A stretch of DNA of 64,000 nucleotides from Myxococcales bacterium. GTDB lineage: Bacteria; Myxococcota_A; Polyangia; Polyangiales; Ga0077539. This document shows, piece by piece, positions 1 to 8,027 of this stretch. Location of the stretch: NCBI GenBank assembly GCA_016793325.1, contig JAEUKI010000052.1, positions 186,001-250,000 of the forward strand, given 5' to 3'. How positions within the stretch are numbered: the stretch's first letter is position 1; every line of letters begins with the position of its first letter. The position numbers and the translations under genes are program-made. Under the pieces are notes generated by a model. It had not been told where the DNA came from. It was given only the letters and a program-made list of their open reading frames with translations, and made no database searches.

Positions 1-117
1 CGCGAGCCCGCGCGCGCCCTCGACGCAACCGCGCAAGCCCGCGGACGATCGCGCGCCTGTCGTGATGCCCGCGCTGCCGCGGGGACGAACTCGAATTCGT
101 GTGCGCGGAGGAGAGTC

Positions 118-678
118 GTGATCCACGCCCGCGCGAAGCTCCTCGAGAAGCTGCGCCGAGACGCGTATCGCGAAGGCACTTTTACGCTCGCCTCCGGCAA
201 GACCAGCGATTTCTTCATCGACTGCAAGCGCGTGATGCTCACGGGCGAGGGGCACGCGCTCTGCGGTGCTGCGCTCTTCGACGAGCTCGAGCGCGCCGAG
301 TCCGCGGGGCTGCCCGCGGTGGACGTGGTCGCCGGCGTGGCGCTCGGGGGCTGTCCGCTCGCGAGCGCCGTGTCGCTCACGGCGTTCGAGCGAGGCAGGA
401 CCCTCGACGCGCTCTACGTGCGCAAAGAAGCGAAGGACCACGGCACCAAGTCCATGGTCGAAGGCGCCGCGAAGGAGTCCGCGCGCGTGGTGCTCGTCGA
501 AGACGTGATGACCACCGGAGGGAGCTCGCTGAAGGCGATCGAGCAGCTTCGCGCTGCGGGCTTCGAGGTGGCGCTGGTGCTCGCGTTGGTGGATCGGCGC
601 GAGGGCGCGATCGACGCGCTCGCGTCCAAGGGCGTTCGCGCCGCGGCGCTGTTCGCTCGGGAGGATTTCGTCCGGTGA
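118..678 (+). CDS. pyrE: Orotate phosphoribosyltransferase
   Basis: Catalyses orotate + PRPP to orotidine 5'-phosphate in pyrimidine synthesis; cytoplasmic. The 186-residue protein has the usual PyrE length. It carries the family signature LASGKTSDFFIDCK near residues 23-36 and the 13-residue PRPP-binding motif VVLVEDVMTTGGSS near residue 125. I chose the GTG at 118 because a strong Shine-Dalgarno sequence (GGAGGAGAG, 107-115) sits directly upstream. The stop overlaps the next gene's GTG start (GTGA, 675-678), so pyrE heads a translationally coupled set with an exported protein and an ABC transporter. The 117 bases before it show no gene I can support. Function is very likely; the odd operon partners are the notable part. 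Confidence 0.93.
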   Translation: MIHARAKLLEKLRRDAYREGTFTLASGKTSDFFIDCKRVMLTGEGHALCGAALFDELERAESAGLPAVDVVAGVALGGCPLASAVSLTAFERGRTLDALYVRKEAKDHGTKSMVEGAAKESARVVLVEDVMTTGGSSLKAIEQLRAAGFEVALVLALVDRREGAIDALASKGVRAAALFAREDFVR

Positions 679-1340
679 TCTCCACGCGAATCCCACAGCG
701 CGCGCTCGGCGTCGGGCTCGCGATGATCGCGTCGGCGTCGCTCGTTCGCTGCGGCCCTCCGCCTGCGGTCATCCTCGCAGACCCAGGGCGCAACGCGCCG
801 CCCGAGCAGTACGAGTCGATGGTCGATCGTTGGACGCGCGACTCGGAGGTGCTCGATTGGGGCGCGGGGCTCGAGTCGCGCCTCGTGGTGACGGCGACGT
901 ACTTCTCGAAGGAGTTTCGTCGCGCGTATCTGTCGCGGCTGACGACCGCGGCGTCGACGCCGCAGGGCGAGCGCGAGCGGATGTTCTCTGCGTCGCTGCG
1001 GGCGGCGGACGTCGAGCACGAGTTCTTCGTGGCGCTCGTTCCGCAGCAGCCGCGGTGGGGCGACCTCGATCGCGCGACGTCGGCGTGGCGCGTGAGGCTC
1101 GTCGACGACCAGGGGCGCGAGCACGCGCCGACGCGGATCGAGCGCTTTCGACAAGCGACGCCGCTCGACCGCGCGATGTTTCACTACTGGTCGCCGTGGC
1201 GCGTGGTCTTCCGCATTCGGTTTCCCGCCGTCGATGAGCAGGGAAATCGCATTCTGCGTGATAATTCGCGGCACTTTCTGCTTCGCTTCGCCGGCGCGTA
1301 CGGCACCGCCGACCTCCGGTGGAACGTCCGCGCGCCGTGA
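675..1340 (+). CDS. Exported protein of unknown function, ABC-operon partner
   Basis: A 221-residue protein that I do not recognise. It starts at a GTG overlapping the pyrE stop and ends overlapping the GTG of the ABC ATPase gene. The N-terminus has Arg residues, a hydrophobic stretch and a Cys at about residue 26 (SASLVRCGPPP). This looks like a lipoprotein signal, but Arg just before the Cys is atypical for a lipobox, so simple secretion or N-terminal anchoring is also possible. The rest is soluble, mixed charged and aromatic, with no motif I can name. Its position inside the set suggests a periplasmic or envelope-attached partner of the ABC ATPase and permease. Confidence 0.75.
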   Translation: MISTRIPQRALGVGLAMIASASLVRCGPPPAVILADPGRNAPPEQYESMVDRWTRDSEVLDWGAGLESRLVVTATYFSKEFRRAYLSRLTTAASTPQGERERMFSASLRAADVEHEFFVALVPQQPRWGDLDRATSAWRVRLVDDQGREHAPTRIERFRQATPLDRAMFHYWSPWRVVFRIRFPAVDEQGNRILRDNSRHFLLRFAGAYGTADLRWNVRAP

Positions 1341-2014
1341 CCTCTGCGCGCCTCGAGTTTCGCGACGTCTCGCGCAGCTTCGACGACGGCGCTCGATCCA
1401 CGGTGCTCGCGCTGCGCAACACGAGCTTCACCCTCGCGCGCGGCCAGTGCCTCCGCGTCCTCGGCCCGAGCGGCGCTGGAAAGAGCACCCTGCTCTCGCT
1501 CGCGTGCGGACTCTTGTTGCCCACGACGGGCGAGGTCCTGCTCGATGGAGAGCCGTTTTCGCGCTGGCGCGAGTCGTTTCGCGCGGAGGCGCGCCGTCGA
1601 CGAATGAGCGTCGTGGTGCAAGGCTTGTCGCTCGTGTCGTCGATGACCGTGCTCGAAAACGTCTTGCTCGCTGCGATCCCCGATGGCCTCTCGTCGCGCG
1701 CGTCGCGAGACCGCGCCCACGCGTGGCTCGAGCGGCTCGGGATCGCCGACCTCGCGCTCGCCAACGTCGAGCGGCTCTCGGGCGGCGAGCGCCAGCGCGT
1801 CGCGCTCGCGCGGGCGCTCAGCGCGCCGACGGCGGAGCTCATCGTGCTCGACGAGCCGAGCGCGCACCTCGACGCCTCGAGGACCGAGGCGGTCGTCGCT
1901 GCGCTTCGCGAGCGGCTCGACGCGGGCGCCTCGGCGCTCGTCGCGACGCACGATCCGCGGCTCGATTTGCTGGGAGAAGCGCTTCGTTTGCCCGAGCGCG
2001 AGGTCGCGCTGTGA
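1337..2014 (+). CDS. ABC transporter ATP-binding protein
   Basis: ATPase subunit of an ABC transporter, LolD/MacB-like in size and motif layout. Visible motifs are Walker A GPSGAGKST (about residue 44), a Q-loop region (VVVQGLSLVSS), the signature LSGGERQR (about 144), Walker B ELIVLDEPS (about 167) and the switch His in ATHDPR (about 200). I prefer the GTG at 1337, which overlaps the upstream stop; an in-frame ATG at 1319 would add six residues. The 3' end overlaps the permease start (GTGA, 2011-2014). The substrate is unknown. LolD/MacB-type ATPases serve lipoprotein release or efflux, but the partner here does not look like a standard FtsX-type permease. Confidence 0.92.
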   Translation: MTSARLEFRDVSRSFDDGARSTVLALRNTSFTLARGQCLRVLGPSGAGKSTLLSLACGLLLPTTGEVLLDGEPFSRWRESFRAEARRRRMSVVVQGLSLVSSMTVLENVLLAAIPDGLSSRASRDRAHAWLERLGIADLALANVERLSGGERQRVALARALSAPTAELIVLDEPSAHLDASRTEAVVAALRERLDAGASALVATHDPRLDLLGEALRLPEREVAL

Positions 2015-3060
2015 GCGACGCGCGCCTCGCGCTCGAGAACCTCGCGAACCCGTGGATCCTCGCGCGCCTCGCGCTCTCGGTCTCGTCCTTGTCGTTGGCG
2101 CTCGTGGCCGCCGCTGCCTCGACGAAGATCCTCGCGATCCCGGTGGACGCGCCGCCCGACGCTCGGGCCCTTCGCGCCGAGCGCGACGCCGAGCTCGCTT
2201 CGGCGGGGCTCGGGTTGGCGTCGCTTCTCTCGGTGATCGGCGCCGTCGCGACGGTCCTCGCCGCGCATCGATTGTCCCCCTCCGTGCGTGGAACCATGTG
2301 CGCGTACGGCGTCTTCGCGACGAGCCCGCTCGGCCCGCGCGCGCTGCTCGCGAGCCTCGTCGCGGCGCTCTGCGGGAGCGTGTGGCTCGGCGTCCGCGCG
2401 GTCGACGTGCGCATCGCGCGCGGGTCCCTCTCGCGCACGCTCGCGCGCGGCGCGTGGGTCGTGTGCGCGCTGGTCGCGATCGACGCAGTGAGCGCGGGCG
2501 CTTTCTTTCTCACGATGGACCTTCGCGCGCACGGCTCGTGCTGCTCGACGGGCGCGACGTACCGCGCGTCGATCGACCCTGCTTCTTCTGCGTTTGCGTC
2601 GCTCGCGTCCGCGCCGATCGCTGCGCTCGTCACGCTCGTCGCGGCCGCGTGGGTGGTCTCGCTTCGACGCCGCGCGAGCGCCTCGAAGGCCTTCGTCGCA
2701 GCGCTGCTCGGCGCGCTCGCGAGCGCCTCGTCGCTCGTCGCGATGCGCGACGTCGTCTCGCCGTTCGCCTACGGCTCGCCGCACCATCGCTGCGCGTATT
2801 GTCTCTTGCGCGCCGACGAGCTCGGGCCGCTCGGCTGGACGTTGATGCTCGCGTGGGCGATCGCGGCGCTCTCGGCCGCGCGCGCGCTGGGGATCGCGTG
2901 GGTCTCGCGAAGGCAAGCCGCTCGGCGCGAGGCGCACGCGGCGCTCTCGGCGGCCGCGCCCCTGTGGATCGCGGCCCTCGTCGCGACGCTGGCGCTCGGG
3001 CTGTGGCCGATCGTTCGCTATCGGCTCGAGAGCGGGACGTTCGCGCTGTTCGGCGGGTAG
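2011..3060 (+). CDS. Eight-helix membrane protein with CxxC motif, ABC-operon partner
   Basis: A 349-residue integral membrane protein with about eight hydrophobic segments. It lacks the large periplasmic domain of MacB/FtsX permeases. Between helices 6 and 7 it has HHRCAYCLLRADELG, a Cys-x-x-Cys preceded by two His. An adjacent Cys pair (GSCCST) lies in the loop after helix 4. Such motifs suggest thiol-disulfide chemistry or metal or haem handling, but I cannot assign a substrate. It starts at a GTG overlapping the ABC ATPase stop, so it is presumably that ATPase's membrane partner. The start is supported by the overlap and by the cytosolic-type N-terminus before helix 1. Confidence 0.8.
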   Translation: MSDARLALENLANPWILARLALSVSSLSLALVAAAASTKILAIPVDAPPDARALRAERDAELASAGLGLASLLSVIGAVATVLAAHRLSPSVRGTMCAYGVFATSPLGPRALLASLVAALCGSVWLGVRAVDVRIARGSLSRTLARGAWVVCALVAIDAVSAGAFFLTMDLRAHGSCCSTGATYRASIDPASSAFASLASAPIAALVTLVAAAWVVSLRRRASASKAFVAALLGALASASSLVAMRDVVSPFAYGSPHHRCAYCLLRADELGPLGWTLMLAWAIAALSAARALGIAWVSRRQAARREAHAALSAAAPLWIAALVATLALGLWPIVRYRLESGTFALFGG

Positions 3061-3067
3061 CGCGGCT

Positions 3068-3120
3068 AAACCGCCACTCATTCGATAGTCGTACTTGTCT
3101 CGCGAGATTCGCGGCGGTTT
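3068..3120. terminator. Inverted repeat between convergent genes
   Basis: AAACCGCC at 3068-3075 pairs perfectly with GGCGGTTT at 3113-3120. A second small palindrome, TCTCGCGAGA (3098-3107), lies in the loop. It sits between the convergent permease and HAD genes, where a bidirectional terminator is expected. The loop is long and there is no clean T-tract, so this is a tentative call. Confidence 0.3.
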
Positions 3121-3191
3121 GACTTGATTTCAACGGTCTCGTCTATGGCCGATGCTCGGCTCATTTCTACGACGTTCAATTGGGGCGTGGT

Positions 3192-4064
3192 TTAGAGCCA
3201 GCGCTCGAGCGCTTCGGCGACGCCGCCGCCGTCGTCGCACGTCGCGACGAGCGCGTCGGTCGCGTGCTTCTTTACGTCGTCGATGCTCTGGCCCATCGCG
3301 AACGAGCGCCCCGCGTACGCGAACATCGGGACGTCGTTGTACCAGTCGCCGACGGCGCACACGTTTTCACGGTCGACGCCGAGCTCTCGCGCGAGCTTCG
3401 CGAGCCCAGAGCCCTTGTCGACGCCCGCGGGGCGGAGCATGAGCGCCTGCTGCTCGCCCTTCGATCCCGCGCGCCACGTGACGATCGTGAGGTCTTCTCC
3501 GCGTGATTTGCGCAGCTCTTCGGCGCTCGCGTCGATCGCGTCCTTCGGGCCGATCGACAACAGCACCGCCACGTCGTCGTGCGAGCGCCACCCGTCCGCG
3601 TCGACGATGCGCTCGTGCACGTGAACGTGCGGCGTCCACGTGCGCACGTAGTCGAGCCACGGCGCTCCGCGCGCGTCCGCGTGGATCTCGTGGTGCAGAA
3701 ACACAAAGGACGCGAAGCCTCGCTCGTGCGAGAGGTCGATCGCGTGCTCGACCGCGGCCAACGAGAGCGGCGACTGCCAGAGCTTGTCCGCGCTCTTCGG
3801 GCACGCGTGAACGCCGCCGTCCGCGCACACCATCGTGGTCTCGAGGCCGAGCTTGCGCGCGGTCGAGATCGCGCCGGTGGACACCCTTCCCGTGCAGATC
3901 GCGACGTGAATTCCGCTGCGAATCGCCTCGCGAACGGCGCCTTCGTCAGCGGGCGATACAGTGTGGTCGCGACGGAGCAGGGTTCCGTCGAGGTCGAGGG
4001 CGATCAATCGGGGTTGCACGGCGGCGTTCGTTGTTCTGCCGCGCGCGATCACGTCGCGCAACAC
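3192..4064 (-). CDS. Cof-type HAD-family phosphatase
   Basis: A haloacid-dehalogenase-superfamily hydrolase of subfamily IIB (Cof type), probably a cytoplasmic phosphatase for sugar phosphates or similar metabolites. Motif I is LIALDLDGTLL with the nucleophile and general-acid Asp pair. Motif II lies in AICTGR, and motif IV is GDWYNDVPMFAYAG near the C-terminus. The cap domain lies between. The length is normal for the family: 290 residues from the GTG at 4064, or 275 from the GTG at 4019, which places motif I nearer the N-terminus as is usual. Neither start has a clear ribosome binding site. It stands alone, convergent with the ABC set. Confidence 0.9.
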   Translation of the reverse strand: MLRDVIARGRTTNAAVQPRLIALDLDGTLLRRDHTVSPADEGAVREAIRSGIHVAICTGRVSTGAISTARKLGLETTMVCADGGVHACPKSADKLWQSPLSLAAVEHAIDLSHERGFASFVFLHHEIHADARGAPWLDYVRTWTPHVHVHERIVDADGWRSHDDVAVLLSIGPKDAIDASAEELRKSRGEDLTIVTWRAGSKGEQQALMLRPAGVDKGSGLAKLARELGVDRENVCAVGDWYNDVPMFAYAGRSFAMGQSIDDVKKHATDALVATCDDGGGVAEALERWL

Positions 4065-4088
4065 CGCACGCGCACCGAGCGCGGGTTG

Positions 4089-4961
4089 TCAGAACCGAAC
4101 GGCGACGCCCGCGTAGTTGGGCGCCACCGTGAGGCACACGCCGTTGAGCGAAGGCGGCGTGCCCGCTTGGCGGGTCGCGTAGAGAATCCCCGCGCCGCTC
4201 GCGAGGCCCACGGTCGCCGCGAAGAGCGCCGCGCTCACAGCGATTTCGGCGGTCGCCGTGTTGCGAACGGTCATCGCCATCGGGTCGGACATGCGCTCGA
4301 GCTCGCCAGCGCGGTTTGTGTCGTTGATCCCGAGCGCGAGCGTGACCGAGCCTCCAACGAGCGTCGCGCCGCTGAGGGCGATGAAGCTCCAGAAGAGCGC
4401 GTCGGCCCTGCCGAGTCGCCCACCGCCCCACACGAATTCGAGCGGCTCGGTCTGCGCTCCCTGCAATCGCGCGATGATCCTCGTCGTTCGCTCGCGCTCG
4501 GCGACGTCCCCCGTCGAGACTTGATACCGACGGTACGCAGCGAGCGCGGCGTCGAGCCTTCCGAGTCGCTCGTTGACGAGGCCGAGGTCGTACTGAAGGT
4601 CCGTGAGCGTCGGCGCGAGCGCGATCGCCGCTTCGAGCTCGACGATCGCCGCGCGATACCTTCCTGCCGCGTAGTGAACGCGTCCGCGCTCGTAGTGGGC
4701 GATCGCGCGCGTGTTTCGATCGCCCCTCGACGCGCCGCCCAGCGTGGGCGTCTCTTGCGCTTGCGCTCCGCCGGGCTCCGTCGCGTTGCCCGCGGCGGTG
4801 ACCGGCGCGGTCGCGTCGGTGGTTGCGGGCGCAGCGTCCTGCGGCGGAACGGCTTGCGCGCCCGCGTCGAGCGCGTACAGCGCAGCGATCCCAGCGATCA
4901 CCGACGCGACTCGAGCCTTTGCTCGGCGGCAGCGCGATACATGACGGCTCGTTGCAACCAC
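4089..4961 (-). CDS. Exported TPR protein with C-terminal membrane segments
   Basis: A 290-residue protein. It has a basic N-terminus and a signal-like segment (SVIAGIAALYALDAGAQA), a Pro/Ala/Thr-rich spacer to about residue 80, then two TPR-like helical pairs (AHYERGRVHYAAGRYRAAI and the following repeat) to about residue 150. Two hydrophobic segments follow near residues 190-210 and 240-265. This layout recurs in myxobacterial envelope scaffolding proteins, but no specific job can be given. The start is a GTG. It lies 24 bp beyond the HAD gene on the same strand and is divergent from the SppA-like gene; the 143-bp gap (4962-5104) should hold both promoters. Confidence 0.75.
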   Translation of the reverse strand: MVATSRHVSRCRRAKARVASVIAGIAALYALDAGAQAVPPQDAAPATTDATAPVTAAGNATEPGGAQAQETPTLGGASRGDRNTRAIAHYERGRVHYAAGRYRAAIVELEAAIALAPTLTDLQYDLGLVNERLGRLDAALAAYRRYQVSTGDVAERERTTRIIARLQGAQTEPLEFVWGGGRLGRADALFWSFIALSGATLVGGSVTLALGINDTNRAGELERMSDPMAMTVRNTATAEIAVSAALFAATVGLASGAGILYATRQAGTPPSLNGVCLTVAPNYAGVAVRF

Positions 4962-5104
4962 GCGATCGGGCGCACGTTAACCCCGCCGGAGCCAGAACGA
5001 AAAGCACGTTGTCACTCTCGTCTACGGCCGTGGTTCGACCGCGACTCGCGTGTCAGTGCTCCGGAGTGTGTCATGACCGGCGTGAGACGCTGTACGTTCT
5101 CGCC

Positions 5105-7573
5105 GTGCCGTCTCGCCATCGATCTCGCGCGGCGTGGTTCGCGTTGGGCTGTGTTGCGCTTTCGCCGCGTCTGATCGGCGCACAAACGGCGCCGGGCCAA
5201 TCGCACAACGCTGGCGAGACGACGGCCTCTGCGACCGCCGCGGACGGCGCGCGGCTCAACGCCGCGTTTGCGGCGCAGAGTCCTGCGGTGTCGCTGCGCG
5301 TCACGCACAGCACCGAAGTCCGTCGAAGCGCCGCAGGAATCGGCGTCGACCAGAGCGCGATCGCCTTGAGCGCCCCGCTTCCGCTCGGGCTCGGGCTCAC
5401 GGGCGGGCTCACGTGGCAGCGCCCGCTCGTCGGGGGCGCGCTCGGGCATCGCGTCGTGGCGGACGGTTCGCTCTCGTTGACAGCAGTCCGAGGACTGACG
5501 TTCGGCGCGCGAATTCGCGTGGCGAGCGCTGTGTCGAGCCCGCCGCTCGCCGCGGGCGACGGCGTCTCGCTCGACCTCGCGGCGCTGTATCGACCCGTGG
5601 GGTGGCTCTCGTTGGCGCTCACGTCGAACGAGCTGTTGGGGCCGCGCGCTCCGCAAGTCGGCTCGATCCGCGCGGTGACCGCGGGCGCTGCGGTGCGACC
5701 GTTCGAGACGGACGTGTTCACGCTCGGCGTCGACGGGACGTACACCGAGGCCAACACGGGCGCGATTCGCGCGGGAATCGTCGCGCGATTGCCGTTCGGC
5801 GCGATCCGCGGCGAGGCCACGATTGATCTTCCATCGGGCGCGTGGCGCGCGGCCGCGGGGCTCGAGTTCTCTTGGACCCAGTACTCCCTCGGCGCAGGAG
5901 GGCTCGTCGGCGGAACGCTCTCGTCCCTCGACGCGCCGCTCGGCTTCTACGCGAGCGCAGGGTGGGACGGGCAACGCGTTCGCGCGCTGCCCGAGCCCGC
6001 GCAGCTCGTGCTCGTGCGCATCGACGACGACCTCGGCGCCGACTCGCTCGTGCGATTGCTGCTGCGCCTCGAGCGACTTCGGCGAGACCCCGCCGTCGCG
6101 GGCGTCGTGTTCGCGCCGCGCGCGGAGCTCTATGGCCTCGCGGGAGGCGACGAGCTACGCGAAGCGTTTCTTCGCATTCGCGCTGCGGGAAAACGCGTGC
6201 TCTGCCACCTCGACGACGCGACGAACTCGGCGCTCGTCGCGTGCAGCGCCGCCGAGCGAACGGCGATCGACCCGATCGCGACGGTGCGCACCGCGGGCAT
6301 CCGCTCGACGCGGTTCTTCTTGGGCGACGCGCTGCGCGAGCTCGGCGTGCGCACGCAATTCGTGCGAATCGGCCCGTGGAAGAGCGCGCCTGAGCAGTTC
6401 ACGCGCGCGGGCTCGAGCCCCGAGGCGCTCGCGCAAGAAGAGCAGCTGCTCGACTCGATGCTCGGCCACCTCACCGAAGTGCTCGGCGCGTGGCGACGAT
6501 GGAGCCCTTCGCGCGCTCGAGAGGTCCTCTTCGCGGGCCCGTACGGCGCGCGGCAAGCGGTCGAGCGCGGGATGCTCGACGAGCTCGCGACGCTCGACGA
6601 GTTCACCCGTCGCTGGAGCGAGCGCACCGGCGCGAGCCTCGTTCGTGTGCGCGACTACGTGCAGCGCGCGCCGCAGCGGTGGGCGGGCGGGCGAGCGATC
6701 GCCGTGCTGCAGATCCACGGCGACATCGTCGACGGCGAATCACAGGGAATTCCCCTGCTCGGCGACCAGGTCGGCGACCGCACGATCGCCGAGGCGATCG
6801 AGTCGCTCGCGAGCTCTCCGCGCGTCGCCGCTATCGTTCTTCGCGTCGATTCACCGGGAGGAAGCGCGAGCGGCTCCGAGCGCATGTGGCGCGCGATCTC
6901 GCGAGCCGCGCGTCGAAAGCCCATCATCACGAGCATCGGCCGCAACGCGGCGTCGGGCGGCTACTACGTCGCGGTCACGGGGCGCGAGATCTACGCGCTC
7001 CCGACGTCCATCACAGGCTCGATCGGGATCTTCTTCGGAAAGGCCGACCTCGCGCCGCTGCTCGCGCGGTTTCACATCGGCGTCGAGACCACGCGTCGGG
7101 GCGATCGCGCGGACATGGACAGCTTGTTTCGGCCGTTTTCGCAGGACGAGCTCGGTGTCGTTCAAGACCTCATCCGCGAGCGCTACAACCTCTTTCTCGA
7201 TCGCGTGGCCGAAGGTCGCCGTTGGACGCGCGCCCGCGCGCACTCGGTGGGCGAAGGCCGGGTGTTCAGCGGTCGCGTCGGCGTCGCGCGAGGGATCGTC
7301 GATCGCGAGGGCGGACTGCTCGCGGCGATCGATCGCGCCGCGGCGATCGCGCACCTCGACGGCGACTTCGAGATCATCACGCTCCCGAGGCCCGATGACG
7401 GTCTGCTCGGGATCGTTCGCAGCCTCGCTGGGCTCAGCGACCCGCGCGCGCCGATCGCGCAAATCCTGGGACGAAGCGAGGTTTTGCGCGCCCTCCAGTG
7501 GCTGTACGCGGTCTCGCGAACGAGCGGCGGCGAAGCGATGGCCATGACCGAGTGGCCCATCGCGGCGCCGTAG
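5105..7573 (+). CDS. sppA: SppA-type S49 protease fused to a beta-rich N-terminal domain
   Basis: An 822-residue secreted or envelope protein. Residues from about 300 form a two-lobed signal peptide peptidase A of the long (67K) type. The expected Lys/Ser dyad is present: Lys426 in IGPWKSAPEQF and Ser617 in RNAASGGYY. The 191-residue spacing is close to the K209/S409 arrangement of E. coli SppA. The GSIGIFF segment follows, as in the family. Residues about 40-290 are unusual: alternating Gly/Ala/Leu-rich amphipathic strands (LGLGLTGGLTW, LTFGARIRVAS, LDLAALYRPVGWLSLALTS) that look like an outer-membrane beta-barrel. I chose the GTG at 5105 because a signal peptide follows (AAWFALGCVALSPRLIGAQ). 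GTG 5066 is an alternative. The SppA call is strong; the barrel is inferred. Confidence 0.88.
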   Translation: MPSRHRSRAAWFALGCVALSPRLIGAQTAPGQSHNAGETTASATAADGARLNAAFAAQSPAVSLRVTHSTEVRRSAAGIGVDQSAIALSAPLPLGLGLTGGLTWQRPLVGGALGHRVVADGSLSLTAVRGLTFGARIRVASAVSSPPLAAGDGVSLDLAALYRPVGWLSLALTSNELLGPRAPQVGSIRAVTAGAAVRPFETDVFTLGVDGTYTEANTGAIRAGIVARLPFGAIRGEATIDLPSGAWRAAAGLEFSWTQYSLGAGGLVGGTLSSLDAPLGFYASAGWDGQRVRALPEPAQLVLVRIDDDLGADSLVRLLLRLERLRRDPAVAGVVFAPRAELYGLAGGDELREAFLRIRAAGKRVLCHLDDATNSALVACSAAERTAIDPIATVRTAGIRSTRFFLGDALRELGVRTQFVRIGPWKSAPEQFTRAGSSPEALAQEEQLLDSMLGHLTEVLGAWRRWSPSRAREVLFAGPYGARQAVERGMLDELATLDEFTRRWSERTGASLVRVRDYVQRAPQRWAGGRAIAVLQIHGDIVDGESQGIPLLGDQVGDRTIAEAIESLASSPRVAAIVLRVDSPGGSASGSERMWRAISRAARRKPIITSIGRNAASGGYYVAVTGREIYALPTSITGSIGIFFGKADLAPLLARFHIGVETTRRGDRADMDSLFRPFSQDELGVVQDLIRERYNLFLDRVAEGRRWTRARAHSVGEGRVFSGRVGVARGIVDREGGLLAAIDRAAAIAHLDGDFEIITLPRPDDGLLGIVRSLAGLSDPRAPIAQILGRSEVLRALQWLYAVSRTSGGEAMAMTEWPIAAP

Positions 7574-7577
7574 ATCG

Positions 7578-7925
7578 TCAGCCTTCGTCCGTCGCGTCCG
7601 TCGCGTCGCCCGCGTCTATCACGCTGCCGTCCGTGGCGCTCGCGTCCGCTGCTGTCGCGTCCATCGAAGCGTCGCTCGCGTCGTCGCTCGCGTCGCGCGC
7701 GTCGATGGGTCCGCTGCTGTCGGACGCGTCGCTCTCGCTCGTGTCAGTGGGTGTGACATCGGGCGCTGTCGCGTCGAGCGCGTCTCGTTCGACGACGTCG
7801 TTCGAACCATCGCTGGGCGCGCGCGCGTCGATCGCGGCGTCGTCGCGTCGCAGGGGAGGGTCGTCGCACGCGGAGATTGCAAGGGAGAGCGCCGCGAAGA
7901 GCGGCAAGATTCGTAGCGATCGCAC
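7578..7925 (-). CDS. Small Asp-rich lipoprotein
   Basis: A 115-residue protein from a GTG at 7925. The signal peptide SLRILPLFAALSLAISAC ends in a lipobox (AISAC). Everything after the Cys is low complexity, dominated by Asp, Ala, Ser and Thr (for example DASDDASDASMDATAADAS), with no folded domain. Asp after the lipidated Cys is an inner-membrane retention signal in enterics, but sorting rules in myxobacteria differ. The composition matches the tethers seen on other lipoproteins in this window, so it could be a stand-alone acidic surface polymer or a relic of a longer lipoprotein. It is convergent with the SppA-like gene, 4 bp away. Confidence 0.65.
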   Translation of the reverse strand: MRSLRILPLFAALSLAISACDDPPLRRDDAAIDARAPSDGSNDVVERDALDATAPDVTPTDTSESDASDSSGPIDARDASDDASDASMDATAADASATDGSVIDAGDATDATDEG

Positions 7926-8008
7926 GCCCTGACGATACGCAATTCGAGCGCGAGACGTTCCCTGTCCCGAGTGCCAGCGTGCGGCGACCGAACGGCGAGC
8001 GCCTCTGG

Positions 8009-8014
8009 TAGAAC
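8009..8014 (+). promoter_or_regulatory. Possible -10 element of the SNF2 gene
   Basis: TAGAAC lies 13 bases before the ATG of the SNF2 helicase gene. The same arrangement, a TAnnnT-like hexamer within 6-25 bases of the start, recurs before several genes here and suggests short 5' leaders. There is no good -35. Confidence 0.3.
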
Positions 8015-8027
8015 GCGGTTCGCAACG

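Noticed and set aside
1..117. A possible C-terminal end of an upstream gene (frame ending TGA at 63-65)
   Set aside because: The 20-codon translation is Arg-rich and unremarkable. Too short to support.
769..3081. A 770-residue open reading frame on the minus strand across the ABC operon
   Set aside because: Its translation is almost only Arg, Ala, Ser and Pro and it lies opposite clear genes (ABC ATPase, permease). It is a GC-driven shadow.
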